A stretch of DNA of 64,000 nt from Methanomassiliicoccaceae archaeon UBA472 (GCA_002497075.1 DAML01000026.1:1-64000), one strand, 5' to 3'. Positions 1 through 8,594 are shown, numbered from the stretch's first letter. The notes: a model not told the origin generated them from the sequence alone. Numbers and translations: made by a program.

Positions 1-529
1 CGGGGAAGTTCTCCTGCAGCTTGGCGGGATCGATCTCCCCACGCAGAACGTCTACTGGCAGGTCGATGTGAACCGGACCTTTCCGTCCGCTGTTGGCGAT
101 GCCCATGCCGCGCTTTATCGCTTCCGGGAGATCGCTAGGCTTCAGCACCCGGTAGTTGTGCTTGGTTATGGGCATCATCAGGCTGAAGATGTCCGCCTCC
201 TGGAATGCGTTGTTGCCTATGGCGGCGGTCGCCACCTGGCCAGTCAGCACCATCATCGGGGATGAGTCCGCGTAAGCGGTCGCCACGCCGGTGACCAGGT
301 TGGTAGCCCCCGGTCCGGACGTGGCCAGGCATACACCGGTCTTGTTGGTTGTTCGCGAGTAGCCGTCCGCCATGTGCGCCGCGCACTGCTCGTGACGGAC
401 CAAGACGTGGTGGATGCTAGAATCGATAAGCTCATCGTACAACGGGATGGTGACCCCGCCCGGATAACCGAACATGACGTCAACCCCCTGTCCTTCAAGC
501 AGTTCCAATACGGCCTTGGCACCTTTCAT
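1..529 (-). CDS. ilvB: acetolactate synthase large subunit, N-terminal part (cut by window edge)
   Basis: Thiamine-diphosphate enzyme that condenses pyruvate (or pyruvate with 2-oxobutyrate) in branched-chain amino acid synthesis. The minus-strand frame has no stop before base 1, so only about 176 N-terminal residues are here. Visible family signatures are MKGAKAVLELLEGQGV, then FGYPGG near residue 21, the catalytic Glu in VRHEQCAAHMADGYSR, and LATSGPGATNLVTG, all typical of the PYR domain of IlvB. Start ATG at 529 has GAGGG about 9 bases upstream. The roughly 125-base leader contains a hairpin (555-578). Related ThDP enzymes (sulfoacetaldehyde or oxalyl-CoA type) are possible but fit less well. 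Confidence 0.93.
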   Translation of the reverse strand, partial: MKGAKAVLELLEGQGVDVMFGYPGGVTIPLYDELIDSSIHHVLVRHEQCAAHMADGYSRTTNKTGVCLATSGPGATNLVTGVATAYADSSPMMVLTGQVATAAIGNNAFQEADIFSLMMPITKHNYRVLKPSDLPEAIKRGMGIANSGRKGPVHIDLPVDVLRGEIDPAKLQENFP

Positions 530-554
530 ACACTAATCCCTCATTTTCCGATCA

Positions 555-578
555 AGGAGGATGGTCGTTAGACCTCCT
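555..578 (-). promoter_or_regulatory. inverted repeat in the ilvB leader
   Basis: On the minus strand AGGAGGTC is followed by TAAC and then GACC-A-TCCT, an 8-base stem with one bulged base. It lies about 25 bases before the ilvB start. The left arm contains an AGGAGG Shine-Dalgarno-like sequence that does not serve the ilvB start, so it is either sequestered or part of a leader control element. No leader peptide with regulatory codons was found. Function is inferred only from structure and position. Confidence 0.3.
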
Positions 579-674
579 CTTTCACAAAATAACAACTGCA
601 GTGAGCGATGGCAAAAGCAATGATGTTCTCACACGCGTGTTGTTATGTGACACGGATGGTCTTCATGCCGAGCA

Positions 675-692
675 AGATATTTAAGAATATCT
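675..692. promoter_or_regulatory. symmetric TATA element between divergent ilvB and GrpB-like genes
   Basis: AGATATT-TAAG-AATATCT is a perfect inverted repeat with 7-base arms and a 4-base spacer. Each strand reads as a TATA-like box (TATTTAAG or TTCTTAAATAT). It lies in the only AT-rich part of the 206-base divergent spacer, so it may direct transcription both ways. It could equally be a regulator site overlapping one promoter. Confidence 0.35.
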
Positions 693-735
693 CAATTCAT
701 CACCACCCCTGAGGAACGCTGGGGGACGCCTTAGG

Positions 736-1275
736 ATGACCGTGATGGAAAGACCAGGTATCGGACTGGACATCGTGGAGCTCAAGGACCACGACCAGGG
801 TTGGAAGGACCTCTTTCAGCGGGAGAGGGCGTTCCTTCTTGAGACCCTGGGTCCCCTGGCCAGATCGATAGAGCATGTGGGAAGCACGGCGGTCCCCGGG
901 ATCCGGTCCAAACCGGTGATAGACATCCTGGTCACCGTGGAGAACGTCCGTTTGGAGGAGGTGGAAGGAGCCTTGGGAAAGCTGGGATACATCCACGTTC
1001 CGATCGGCGATCCCGAGAGGCTCTTCTTCCGCAAGGGGATGCCTCGCACGCATCATGTGCACGTGGTCCGCCACGGAGGAGAGGAGCATGTCAAACACAT
1101 CCTTTTCCGGGACCGGCTGCTCGCCCATCCGGAGGAGGCTGCTGCCTACGGTCGGTTGAAGGACGAGCTCGCCCTCCGCTTCAGGGAGGACCGCCAAGCG
1201 TATTCCAACGGAAAGGACGAATTCATCGCCATGATACTGGACAGAGCGAAGGATGAGCGGCGGGGAACGATCTAG
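736..1275 (+). CDS. GrpB family protein (UPF0157)
   Basis: A 179-residue protein of the GrpB/UPF0157 family, which has a nucleotidyltransferase-like fold; its substrate is generally unknown. The diagnostic stretch IEHVGSTAVPGIRSKPVIDI lies at about residues 45-64, followed by HHVHVV near residue 107, where family members have conserved metal-binding or acidic/histidine positions. The start at 736 is weakly supported (TTAGG just before it); an in-frame ATG at 745 is an alternative. It is transcribed alone and divergently from ilvB. Confidence 0.85.
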   Translation: MTVMERPGIGLDIVELKDHDQGWKDLFQRERAFLLETLGPLARSIEHVGSTAVPGIRSKPVIDILVTVENVRLEEVEGALGKLGYIHVPIGDPERLFFRKGMPRTHHVHVVRHGGEEHVKHILFRDRLLAHPEEAAAYGRLKDELALRFREDRQAYSNGKDEFIAMILDRAKDERRGTI

Positions 1276-1365
1276 TGCATCGGAAATAGTACGCCAAACT
1301 CATATATTGCCAGTAAGCGTTCCCTCCCCGGTCAGGAGAGTGCCCAAACGAACGCCAAGGAATTG

Positions 1366-2610
1366 ATGGAGAACGGGTCCCGCAGCAAGCTTCTGGAAGA
1401 TCCGTACGTGAAGAAGGTATGGGACCTGATAATGGGCGAGCCGCTCTTCAAGAAGAGCTCGGCCGAATTGGCGTCCATCAGGGAATCGCTGCGCCGGGAG
1501 TCCCTGCAGTTCTTCGCCAGGCACAGCCCTTATTACGTCGACCTTTTCGAACGGCTGGATATCGATCCGGCCAAGGCCACGCTGCATGACGTCGCGAAAT
1601 TGGCCATCCCATCGGACATGCTGCGCGGCGAGGGACAGAAGCGCTTCCTGATCCAGGACATCGAGGAGGGCGGGGAGACCTTCTCCTCCAGCGGCACCAC
1701 CGGCAAGGACCCGGTCCGCGTATACCGTTCACCAGTGGACCTGGCCATCATGCTCAAGGCCAACACCGACCTGTTCGAGCACGTATACGGGGATGTTCTG
1801 AAACAGGGAGAGGGTGTCGCCCTCTTCATGGCCGCTCCCGAGCTCCGCTACAAGCTGAGCTTCGTGGCCTTCGTAGACCTGACGTTGGACAAAAAGGGCA
1901 TAGAGCTGCTGTACGGCATGGACCTGGAGGACAAGTCGCAGGCCGGGACGCCCTGGCAGAAGCTGACCACCAACAAGGAGAACTTGTTGAAGTTCCTGAA
2001 GTCGAAAAAGGAACCGAAGCTGTTCTTCACCGCTCCGGCCGGAGTGCATATCCTGGGCCAGAAGTTCGAGACCATGGGCTTCGGCAAGAAGTTGGCATAT
2101 AAGCTGGCCTCGGGAGCGCCGCCGATCAAACTGGGCAAGGGCGGCATCGTGGTAACTGGCGGAGGAAGCAAGGGCTTCGCCGACCTTCCGGAATATCCGC
2201 AGCTGGTCTCCGACGCGCAGAAGCATTTCATCAGCAAGGACGTCCAAGGAACGCAGATCGACACCCCGTTCATGGACGTGCTGGGAATGACGGAGACGCT
2301 CACCGCCCTCATCGACCGCTACGGCGTCATGGACAAGGTGCCCCATCCATTGGCCGAGGCGTTCCTGCTGGACCCCATGACCTTCGAGCCGATCGAGGAG
2401 GAGGGAAGGGAAGGCATACTGGGGATATTCAATCCGTTCACGACATCCTGGCTGGAGGTGTTCTATCCAGGAGACATAATGACCTGTCATTCCTCCAAGG
2501 GATTCTACGGCAAGGAGTTCGTCTATAAGCGCCGTTTGAGCGTGAAGGAAGGCTGGGACCTGCAGCGGGCCTGCGGCGGCACCCTGGAAGAGATGATGAC
2601 CAAGCAGTAG
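1366..2610 (+). CDS. LuxE-like acyl-protein synthetase (acyl-adenylating enzyme)
   Basis: A 414-residue member of the LuxE / acyl-protein synthetase branch of adenylate-forming enzymes, which activate a carboxylic acid with ATP and pass the acyl group to a protein or to LuxC. The glycine/serine/threonine-rich ATP loop SSSGTTGK is at about residues 107-114, and the later VTGGGSKGF and LGMTETL stretches match the adenylating core. ATG 1366 is preferred over the adjacent TTG 1363 because AAGGA lies 4 bases before it. A TATA-like CATATATT lies near 1302-1309. The next gene is its classical partner, LuxC-like. The substrate is unknown; bacterial homologues make fatty aldehydes, which archaeal membranes do not need. 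Confidence 0.8.
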   Translation: MENGSRSKLLEDPYVKKVWDLIMGEPLFKKSSAELASIRESLRRESLQFFARHSPYYVDLFERLDIDPAKATLHDVAKLAIPSDMLRGEGQKRFLIQDIEEGGETFSSSGTTGKDPVRVYRSPVDLAIMLKANTDLFEHVYGDVLKQGEGVALFMAAPELRYKLSFVAFVDLTLDKKGIELLYGMDLEDKSQAGTPWQKLTTNKENLLKFLKSKKEPKLFFTAPAGVHILGQKFETMGFGKKLAYKLASGAPPIKLGKGGIVVTGGGSKGFADLPEYPQLVSDAQKHFISKDVQGTQIDTPFMDVLGMTETLTALIDRYGVMDKVPHPLAEAFLLDPMTFEPIEEEGREGILGIFNPFTTSWLEVFYPGDIMTCHSSKGFYGKEFVYKRRLSVKEGWDLQRACGGTLEEMMTKQ

Positions 2611-2642
2611 GCGCATGTTTATTTTCCGGGAAGGGCATCCAG

Positions 2643-4115
2643 GTGGCCATGTGTCCCGCCCTGGCCCCGCTGCTGTTCGATCGTGCCCTAGAAACGGTGC
2701 CCTCCTCCGGGAACTCGGAGGTGCTCGAGCTCTCCCCTTCGGCATTGCGGGAGCTGGTGTCGTCCGCGGGAAAGGTGCAGGCCGAGCTTTCGTCCATCCC
2801 CATCGATGAGAGGCTGCAGGTCATCGAACACATCGCGCGCAGATGGAAGCAGAAGCTGGACAACGGGGACTTTGAGGAACTGAAGAAGGACATGTCCGCC
2901 TCCACCGGGTATTCGCCAGCGTTAATGGAGACCGAGCTGTCGTTCGTGCCGGCGGTGCTGGGCGCTGCGAACATACGCAAGAACCTGGACGCCTCGGTGC
3001 AGGGAGGCGCGGACGCCCTATACAAGTTCGTGGAGGTGGACGAGACGGAGATGTTCCGCCACGTGCCGGTGGGACCGGTCCTGATCATCAGCTCCGGGAA
3101 CTCCATCGTGCCCACGCTGATCCCTACCGTGGTCTCCCTGGTGACCGGGAACCTCACCATACTGAAACCTTCGATAGCCAACTACCGCGGGGTCTGCGAG
3201 GTCTTCAAGCTGCTGGCGGACGTCCCCGATTCCCGGGCGGCAAGGGCTGTCCGCTCCGCATTGATCGTCTCTTACTTCGGGCACGACTCACCCTCCTTGA
3301 AGCTCGCCCTGGAAGAGCTGCCGATGGGCATGATCAACTTCTGGGGCGCCGAACCGGCCCGTACCGTCGTGGCCAACATGGTCGGGAAGAACCGGAACCA
3401 CCCGCGCTTCTTCGTCAACGGCCCGTTCACCGGCATGGCGATCGTCGAGGAAGGCGTTGAGATCTTGCAGGCGGCGGACGACCTGGCCTTGGACGTCGTT
3501 CTTTACGACCAGCAGCTGTGCTCCTCGCCCACCACCGGGGTCTTCATCGGAAGTTACGATAAGGCGAAGGAGTTCCTGAAGGCCGCCGGAGAGCGCCTGG
3601 ACGAGACGGGGAACGAGTTTCCCCTGACGCCGGACCAGGACCGTCTGTTCATTCTGCAGGGCGCCCGCCGCTTCATCCAGACGGACGGAGGGATGGTGCT
3701 CTCCTCGAAGGATCCGGAGAACCCCTGGACCCTGGTGCTTTCCAAGGGGAACAGCTCCCTTGTCAACCTTACGGCACAGTTCCCGACGTTCAACCTTTTC
3801 GCCAGAAGGCGCTTCCTGGAGATGGTGGTGGTTCCGGACGCGGAGAGCGCCTTGCGGTTGCTGAGGTCCCTGCCGGAGCATCCGGCCTTCAAGGGCATCG
3901 ACGGAGTGCAGAGCGTTGGATTGGCAGTTACAGAGGCGTCTCGCGATCTTATCGTCAGCAAGCTGATAGGCGCCGGGGTGCACAGGATACTTCCCTTGGG
4001 CGATATGTTCATGCGCGGAGCCGTCGAGCCTTACGATGGGGTGACGATGTCGTCCCTGTTCACCCGCATCGTGTACTGGCGCAAAACCAACGCCGCCCTG
4101 GAGGGGCAGCTTTGA
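2643..4115 (+). CDS. LuxC-like acyl-CoA/acyl-protein reductase
   Basis: A 490-residue protein of the LuxC family (aldehyde-dehydrogenase superfamily), which reduces an activated acyl group to an aldehyde with NAD(P)H. The cofactor-binding region VPVGPVLIISSGNSIVPTL is at about 141-159, NLTILKPS with its Lys at about 170-177, and the probable catalytic Cys is C293 in YDQQLCSSPTT. GTG 2643 is chosen because AAGGG lies 6 bases upstream; ATG 2649 is possible. It starts 32 bases after the LuxE-like gene and its stop overlaps the next start, so the three genes are probably co-translated. The acyl substrate cannot be told from the sequence. Confidence 0.82.
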   Translation: MAMCPALAPLLFDRALETVPSSGNSEVLELSPSALRELVSSAGKVQAELSSIPIDERLQVIEHIARRWKQKLDNGDFEELKKDMSASTGYSPALMETELSFVPAVLGAANIRKNLDASVQGGADALYKFVEVDETEMFRHVPVGPVLIISSGNSIVPTLIPTVVSLVTGNLTILKPSIANYRGVCEVFKLLADVPDSRAARAVRSALIVSYFGHDSPSLKLALEELPMGMINFWGAEPARTVVANMVGKNRNHPRFFVNGPFTGMAIVEEGVEILQAADDLALDVVLYDQQLCSSPTTGVFIGSYDKAKEFLKAAGERLDETGNEFPLTPDQDRLFILQGARRFIQTDGGMVLSSKDPENPWTLVLSKGNSSLVNLTAQFPTFNLFARRRFLEMVVVPDAESALRLLRSLPEHPAFKGIDGVQSVGLAVTEASRDLIVSKLIGAGVHRILPLGDMFMRGAVEPYDGVTMSSLFTRIVYWRKTNAALEGQL

Positions 4116-5089
4116 GAGTGCTGGTCACCGGAGCCACCGGATTCCTGGGCGGGCACCTGATAGAGGAGATGGCAAGGGGACCTCACGTTCCGATCTGCGC
4201 CCACCGCAAGGGAAGCGACACCGGGAAGATCGACGCCCTGGGGCTGGAGAAGGCGGTGTTCGACCTCACCGACCGCGATTCCATGCTTCAAGCGTTGAAG
4301 GGCGTGGACGCCGTGGTGCACCTGGCCGCGTACTACACCTTCACCGGAAAGAAGGAGACGTACGACAAGGTCAACGTGAAGGGGACGGGGGACCTTCTCG
4401 AAGCGTGCAAGGAGGCGGGCGTGAGGCGCTTCCTGTACTGCAGCAGCACCGAGGCCATGGGGCCGATAGCGTCCCCGCCGGGGGACGAGGATTCGCCGCT
4501 CAACCCGCAGTACGAGTACGGCCGTTCCAAGGCCGGAGCGGAGGAGCTGGTGAGATCGTCCGGCCTGGATTGGACCATCCTGCGTCCCTCGGGCATATAC
4601 GGCCCGAGCAACGTGGACGACGTGGCGTACTACTTCATCACCTCCTTCAAAGGATTCGCCTCCAAGTTCATCATCGGTTCCGGGAAGAACTACATCCAGT
4701 TCGTGCACGTGAAGGACGTGGTGCAGGGATTCGTGAAGGCTTTGGACAGCCCGGCTTCCATCAAAGGGACCTACATCATCACCCAGGCCCGGCCGTACAC
4801 CTACGAGGAGGTGTACCGCGTCCTGGCGGACATATTCCAGAAGAAAGAGCCCCGGTGGCGAGTATCGAGATCGCTGGCCAAGCTGATGATGCTGCCCATC
4901 GAAGGCGTCAGCCTCCTCATCGGCAGGGAGAACTTCCTCTACCGCCGGGAGACCGTGGAGAGCGTGACCAGCGATAGGGCGTTCAGCATCGACCGGGCCC
5001 GGCGGGACCTCGGTTACGAACCGGTTTACGACCTTCCGGAAGGCATGGCGGAGACGGTGGCCTGGTACCGGGAGAACGGCTACCTCTGA
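4112..5089 (+). CDS. NAD(P)-dependent extended SDR (epimerase/dehydratase family)
   Basis: A 325-residue extended short-chain dehydrogenase. The Rossmann motif TGATGFLGG is at residues 6-14, the Ser of the catalytic set near S111/S112, and the YxxxK pair at Y136/K140 in YEYGRSK. The C-terminal half is typical of 3-beta-HSD or nucleoside-sugar epimerase relatives. TTG 4112 overlaps the stop of the LuxC-like gene. In this context it could act on the aldehyde or ketone made upstream, but a sugar-nucleotide substrate cannot be excluded. Confidence 0.85.
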   Translation: MRVLVTGATGFLGGHLIEEMARGPHVPICAHRKGSDTGKIDALGLEKAVFDLTDRDSMLQALKGVDAVVHLAAYYTFTGKKETYDKVNVKGTGDLLEACKEAGVRRFLYCSSTEAMGPIASPPGDEDSPLNPQYEYGRSKAGAEELVRSSGLDWTILRPSGIYGPSNVDDVAYYFITSFKGFASKFIIGSGKNYIQFVHVKDVVQGFVKALDSPASIKGTYIITQARPYTYEEVYRVLADIFQKKEPRWRVSRSLAKLMMLPIEGVSLLIGRENFLYRRETVESVTSDRAFSIDRARRDLGYEPVYDLPEGMAETVAWYRENGYL

Positions 5090-5134
5090 GCAACAATTAA
5101 ATGCGCTCTCCGTTTTAACCGTCCCGGTGAGTGG

Positions 5135-6088
5135 ATGGAGAAGACGCTGTACCGCACCCTGCTGAATATGCTGAGGATCAGCTACACACTGCCTTTTGTC
5201 ATGGCCTCGGTGACCGGGGCGGCGTTCGCGCTAACGGTTTGCGACGAATGGCTGCTGGCCGTCCTCATTCCCCTGGACGTTTTCTTCTTCGCCCTTTTCG
5301 CCAATCTCAGCAACGATTACTTCGATCACAAGAGCGGCACCGACGCCACCCGCTTCGACTTCATGACCGCCGAGAGCAAGGAGGCGATCAAGGAGCTTTA
5401 CGACGAGCGCATCTACTGGGAGGGCAACATCTTCGACAAGGGCGACGTGAGCGAGAGGACCGGCAAGATCGTGCTTGCCTTCATACTCGCCATGGCGCTG
5501 CTGACCGCCATACCGATCATAATGCACGGCGGCTGGCTCGTTATCGCGTTAGGCGCCATCGGTCTTTTCTTAGCGTACTTCTACACCGCCCCCCCGTTGA
5601 ACCTGGGGGCGCGCGGCCTGGGCGAGCTGGACGTCGGGACCTCGTTCTTCATGATGTCCTTCTTCACCTACTACGTCATAAGGCCGGAGTGGTCCTGGCA
5701 GATGTTCCTGATCGCTCTCATCGTTGGAACTTCCGTCCTTCTGATGCGTTTCGTGGACCAGATGTCCGGGTACGAGGCGCACCTGAAGGGCGGGGAAAAG
5801 GACTGGACGGTAAGACTGGGGCTGGAGAGGGCGGTGGGCGCGGTCGGCATCGTCCTGCTCATCATCCACGCCATGCATCTGGGCCTGGTCTACTTCCACC
5901 CGGTGTTCCTGATACTTCTGCTCACCATACCCATGGGAAGGAAGCTGACGAAGGGGCTTCACGATAAGAACGATGGCCTGCGGTTCATCCGGCCGGCCCC
6001 GCAGATAGTGAAGATGGTGATCTTCAGCGAACTGCTCATCGTCATTTCGTTGACAGTCCAAAACGCCCTGCCATGGACAGTATGGTAG
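5135..6088 (+). CDS. UbiA/MenA-type prenyltransferase
   Basis: A 317-residue integral membrane prenyltransferase of the UbiA superfamily with about eight hydrophobic segments. The first Asp-rich motif NDYFDHKSGTD is at 60-70, the MenA-like YTAPPLNLGARGLGEL at 150-165, and the second Asp motif DQM...EKDWTVRLG at 208-229. It transfers an isoprenoid chain to an aromatic or other acceptor. The YTxPP signature is closer to MenA than to geranylgeranylglyceryl phosphate synthase. It lies 45 bases after the SDR gene, with a TATA-like CAATTAAAT between, and its 3' end overlaps the convergent radical SAM gene by 47 bases. Confidence 0.85.
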   Translation: MEKTLYRTLLNMLRISYTLPFVMASVTGAAFALTVCDEWLLAVLIPLDVFFFALFANLSNDYFDHKSGTDATRFDFMTAESKEAIKELYDERIYWEGNIFDKGDVSERTGKIVLAFILAMALLTAIPIIMHGGWLVIALGAIGLFLAYFYTAPPLNLGARGLGELDVGTSFFMMSFFTYYVIRPEWSWQMFLIALIVGTSVLLMRFVDQMSGYEAHLKGGEKDWTVRLGLERAVGAVGIVLLIIHAMHLGLVYFHPVFLILLLTIPMGRKLTKGLHDKNDGLRFIRPAPQIVKMVIFSELLIVISLTVQNALPWTVW

Positions 6089-7082
6089 TGATGCTGCCCC
6101 TGGTTATCAGCGAATATTCGCGCACGGCGTTGAAGCCGCAGCGCTTGCACGATTCCCCCTTCATCGGGCAGCCATAGACCTTGCTGCGGTCCGGGAGAAC
6201 GAACTCCGAGGCCCAGAACGGGCATCTGCACGAATAGTCCTCGATGAGAAGCTCCTTCAGCGCCTTCTTGGAGTTCAGAATAGGGTAGCCTTCCTTCTTT
6301 AGGGCCACGATCTCCTCCACCACCTTGCGCTTCTCCTCGATGCTCAGCACTTTGGCGTCCGGCGGCGGAGTGAGGAAGTTGATCATCAGGCCGTTGATGC
6401 GCGGATCATCCTTGACGATCTGCGCCGTCTCCCGGATGAGGTGCTTGTTATCCGGCATGACCACCATGTTGGCGAAGACGTTGGGGTGGTCCACCTTCGA
6501 GAGGTTCTCCATCATCTTATCGAAAACACCTTTGCACCGGATGGCGTCGTGCGTCTCCCGCGGCCCGTCCAAGGAGACGGATATGACGTCGCTCTCCGGA
6601 TAGAACACGTTCGTCCCGTTGGTCGTGTATCCGGTCACGAAGAAGCCGATCTCCTTTCCGGCCTTGATGAGGTCCAGCAGCGTGCGTTCCCCGTCGCTCC
6701 AGCTGGTAGGTTCCCCGCCCTCGAAGAACAGCACCCGGGCCCCTCGCTCGTAGGAGGCCTTCATCTCCTCCACCGCCACTTCGTAAGATATCTTGTGCGG
6801 TTGCGGTATGGATGGCAGGGTCTCTGCTATCTGGCAGTGCTGGCACCTGAGGTTGCACTGGTAGGTTATGATCATCGTTGTGGCCAGTGGCTTCTTGAAC
6901 CCCAGCAATTCCTTGAGGAACCAGATGCCGTAATAGGCGGTCTGGCCGACGGTCCTCGCGACGCCCATGCCCACCTCATCCCCACCCGGATATTTCAATT
7001 GTGGCCGGCACTCGTTCGGTGCCTGTGTATTCTTTGATAAGAAAGGTCTGGCTCGATGTGGCTCGTTCGTTCCTTCGTTCAT
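6042..7082 (-). CDS. radical SAM protein with C-terminal Cys cluster
   Basis: A radical SAM enzyme: the CxxxCxxC cluster-binding motif CNLRCQHC is at residues 76-83 (counting from 7082), followed by the glycine-rich FFEGGEPT. The C-terminus has a SPASM-like set of cysteines (SCRCPF, YGCPMKGESCKRC) for an auxiliary Fe-S cluster. An internal ATG at 6968 has GAGGTG 4 bases upstream and removes 38 weakly structured residues, so it is a credible true start. The reaction is unknown; similar proteins modify peptides or cofactors. It is convergent with the UbiA gene and could belong to the same pathway. Confidence 0.85.
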   Translation of the reverse strand: MNEGTNEPHRARPFLSKNTQAPNECRPQLKYPGGDEVGMGVARTVGQTAYYGIWFLKELLGFKKPLATTMIITYQCNLRCQHCQIAETLPSIPQPHKISYEVAVEEMKASYERGARVLFFEGGEPTSWSDGERTLLDLIKAGKEIGFFVTGYTTNGTNVFYPESDVISVSLDGPRETHDAIRCKGVFDKMMENLSKVDHPNVFANMVVMPDNKHLIRETAQIVKDDPRINGLMINFLTPPPDAKVLSIEEKRKVVEEIVALKKEGYPILNSKKALKELLIEDYSCRCPFWASEFVLPDRSKVYGCPMKGESCKRCGFNAVREYSLITRGSITTILSMAGRFGLSTK

Positions 7083-7173
7083 CCAGACATTATTTTTGAT
7101 TGTTTACAATTTTGATAATCATTAAATACAGGCCAACCAGATTTATCTTAAACGACTTTATGGGAGTGATTCA

Positions 7174-7431
7174 ATGGCAAGCTTGAAGTTAGAGATAATG
7201 GACAAGATCGTGGCCTTGATGACCGCGGCCTTCGGTTTCGTCGCTGCGCTGGCCTGGAACGAGGCAATCTCAACTTTGATGGTTCAATGGTTGGGTGAGG
7301 GCGATGATCAGGTATTGGGTCTGCTCATATACGCTGTGATCGTCACCATCGTGGCAGTGATCGCCATCGTCCTGATATCCAGGGTGTACGGCAAGATCAA
7401 AGCCAAGGAAGAGGCCAAGGAGAAGAAGTAG
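7174..7431 (+). CDS. small archaeal membrane protein (DUF5654-like)
   Basis: An 85-residue protein with two hydrophobic segments (about 10-30 and 48-70) separated by an acidic turn (GEGDDQ) and a lysine-rich tail (KIKAKEEAKEKK). The KIVALMTAAFGFVAALAWNE stretch resembles the DUF5654 family of archaeal membrane proteins. GGGAG is 6 bases before ATG 7174. It is a single-gene unit flanked by T-runs downstream. Function is unknown. Confidence 0.75.
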   Translation: MASLKLEIMDKIVALMTAAFGFVAALAWNEAISTLMVQWLGEGDDQVLGLLIYAVIVTIVAVIAIVLISRVYGKIKAKEEAKEKK

Positions 7432-7434
7432 GCC

Positions 7435-7467
7435 TTTTTCACAAACCCTTTAATCTCTTCCTTTTTT
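7435..7467 (+). terminator. oligo-T tracts after the small membrane protein gene
   Basis: TTTTT at 7435-7439 and TTTTTT at 7462-7467 follow the stop codon without a strong hairpin. Such T-runs are the usual intrinsic termination signal of archaeal RNA polymerase. Confidence 0.4.
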
Positions 7468-7550
7468 ATGATGTTTCCACTATTGTTCTCGTCGCACCAA
7501 AACGATGATAACCGCCCTTGGCTATCCTGAAAACGTACAGGAGGCTTCGC

Positions 7551-8564
7551 ATGAAGGTCAAGGTAGGGATCAACGGCTATGGCACGATAGGCAAGAGAGT
7601 GGCTTGGGCTGTGAACAGGCAAGACGACATGGAGGTCGTCGGGGTCACCAAAACGCGTCCCTCGTACGAGGCTTCCACTGCCATACGGGAGGGTTGCCCG
7701 CTCTACGCGGCACACGCCGAGGACGTTGATAACTTCGAGAAAGCCGGGATCAAGGTCCAGGGGACATTAGACGATCTGCTGAAGAAGGTCGATGTCATCG
7801 TGGATTGCACCCCTGGTGGTATTGGAGCAAAGAACAAGGAGCTGTACGACAAGGCCGGGGTCAGGTCCATATTCCAGGGAGGGGAGGACCATGCCATGGC
7901 CGGGATATCCTTCAACGCCCTAGCCAACTACCAGGAGGCGTGGGGAGCGTCTTCCGCCCGGGTCGTCTCCTGCAACACTACCGGACTGGTCAGGACGCTG
8001 TTCCCATTGCAGCAGGCCTTCGGTATCCAGAAGGTGTTCGCGTCCTTGATACGCCGCGGCGCCGATCCGGCCGATAAGAAAGGCGCCGCGCTCAATGCTA
8101 TCGAGCCATCGCTCAAGTTGCCGACCCATCACGGTCCGGACGTCAAGACGGTCATGCACGGGCTGGACATCCAGACCATGGCCGTGGTGACGCCGACCAC
8201 CCTGATGCATCTGCACTGCATCGTGGTCGACCTGAAGAAGGAGGTCAGTGAGAAGGAGGTCCTTGAGGTCTGGTCGAGATCTCCGCGACTGCAGCTCGTT
8301 TCCGGAAAGGATGGGATCAAGAACACCGGCCAGATAATGGAGCTGGCCAAGGACCTGCACCGGGTCCGCGGGGACCTGATGGACATCGCCGTATGGAAGG
8401 ACGGCATCAGGACCATCGGTTCCACCCTGTACTACTATCAGGCGGTGCATCAGGAGAGCGACGTGGTCCCGGAGAACGTGGACTGCATACGGGCCATGAT
8501 GAAGCTGGAGAAGGACAACCTGGCCTCCATCGAGCGGACCAACAAGGCCATCGGCCTCCACTGA
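7551..8564 (+). CDS. gap: glyceraldehyde-3-phosphate dehydrogenase, archaeal type II
   Basis: A 337-residue phosphorylating GAPDH of the archaeal class, interconverting glyceraldehyde 3-phosphate and 1,3-bisphosphoglycerate. The NAD(P) loop GINGYGTIGK is at residues 6-15 and the catalytic Cys is C141 in VVSCNTTGL. ATG 7551 is chosen over upstream in-frame codons because AGGAGG lies 6 bases before it. Phosphoglycerate kinase, the next enzyme of glycolysis/gluconeogenesis, lies 2 kb downstream in its own transcription unit, so the two are neighbours but not an operon. Confidence 0.97.
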   Translation: MKVKVGINGYGTIGKRVAWAVNRQDDMEVVGVTKTRPSYEASTAIREGCPLYAAHAEDVDNFEKAGIKVQGTLDDLLKKVDVIVDCTPGGIGAKNKELYDKAGVRSIFQGGEDHAMAGISFNALANYQEAWGASSARVVSCNTTGLVRTLFPLQQAFGIQKVFASLIRRGADPADKKGAALNAIEPSLKLPTHHGPDVKTVMHGLDIQTMAVVTPTTLMHLHCIVVDLKKEVSEKEVLEVWSRSPRLQLVSGKDGIKNTGQIMELAKDLHRVRGDLMDIAVWKDGIRTIGSTLYYYQAVHQESDVVPENVDCIRAMMKLEKDNLASIERTNKAIGLH

Positions 8565-8572
8565 TCTTTTTC

Positions 8573-8594
8573 AGGAGGGCTGAGAAGCCCTCCT
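8573..8594. terminator. inverted repeat between convergent gap and ABC permease genes
   Basis: AGGAGGGCT-GAGA-AGCCCTCCT is a perfect 9-base stem with a GNRA-type 4-base loop. It begins 9 bases after the gap stop and reaches the stop codon of the convergent permease gene. A T-run (TTTTT at 8567-8571) lies before it on the plus strand. It is probably a bidirectional end-of-transcript structure; the T-run position differs from a bacterial intrinsic terminator. Confidence 0.45.

Noticed and set aside
1729..2745. 338-residue minus-strand open frame
   Set aside because: Shadow of the LuxE-like and LuxC-like genes; composition is that of an antisense frame and no motif is present.
1366..4115. Bioluminescence genes
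   Set aside because: LuxE and LuxC homologues occur without luciferase (luxAB) and no luciferase-like gene is present.
5131..5967. 278-residue plus-strand frame rich in Arg and Gly
   Set aside because: Out-of-frame shadow of the UbiA gene.
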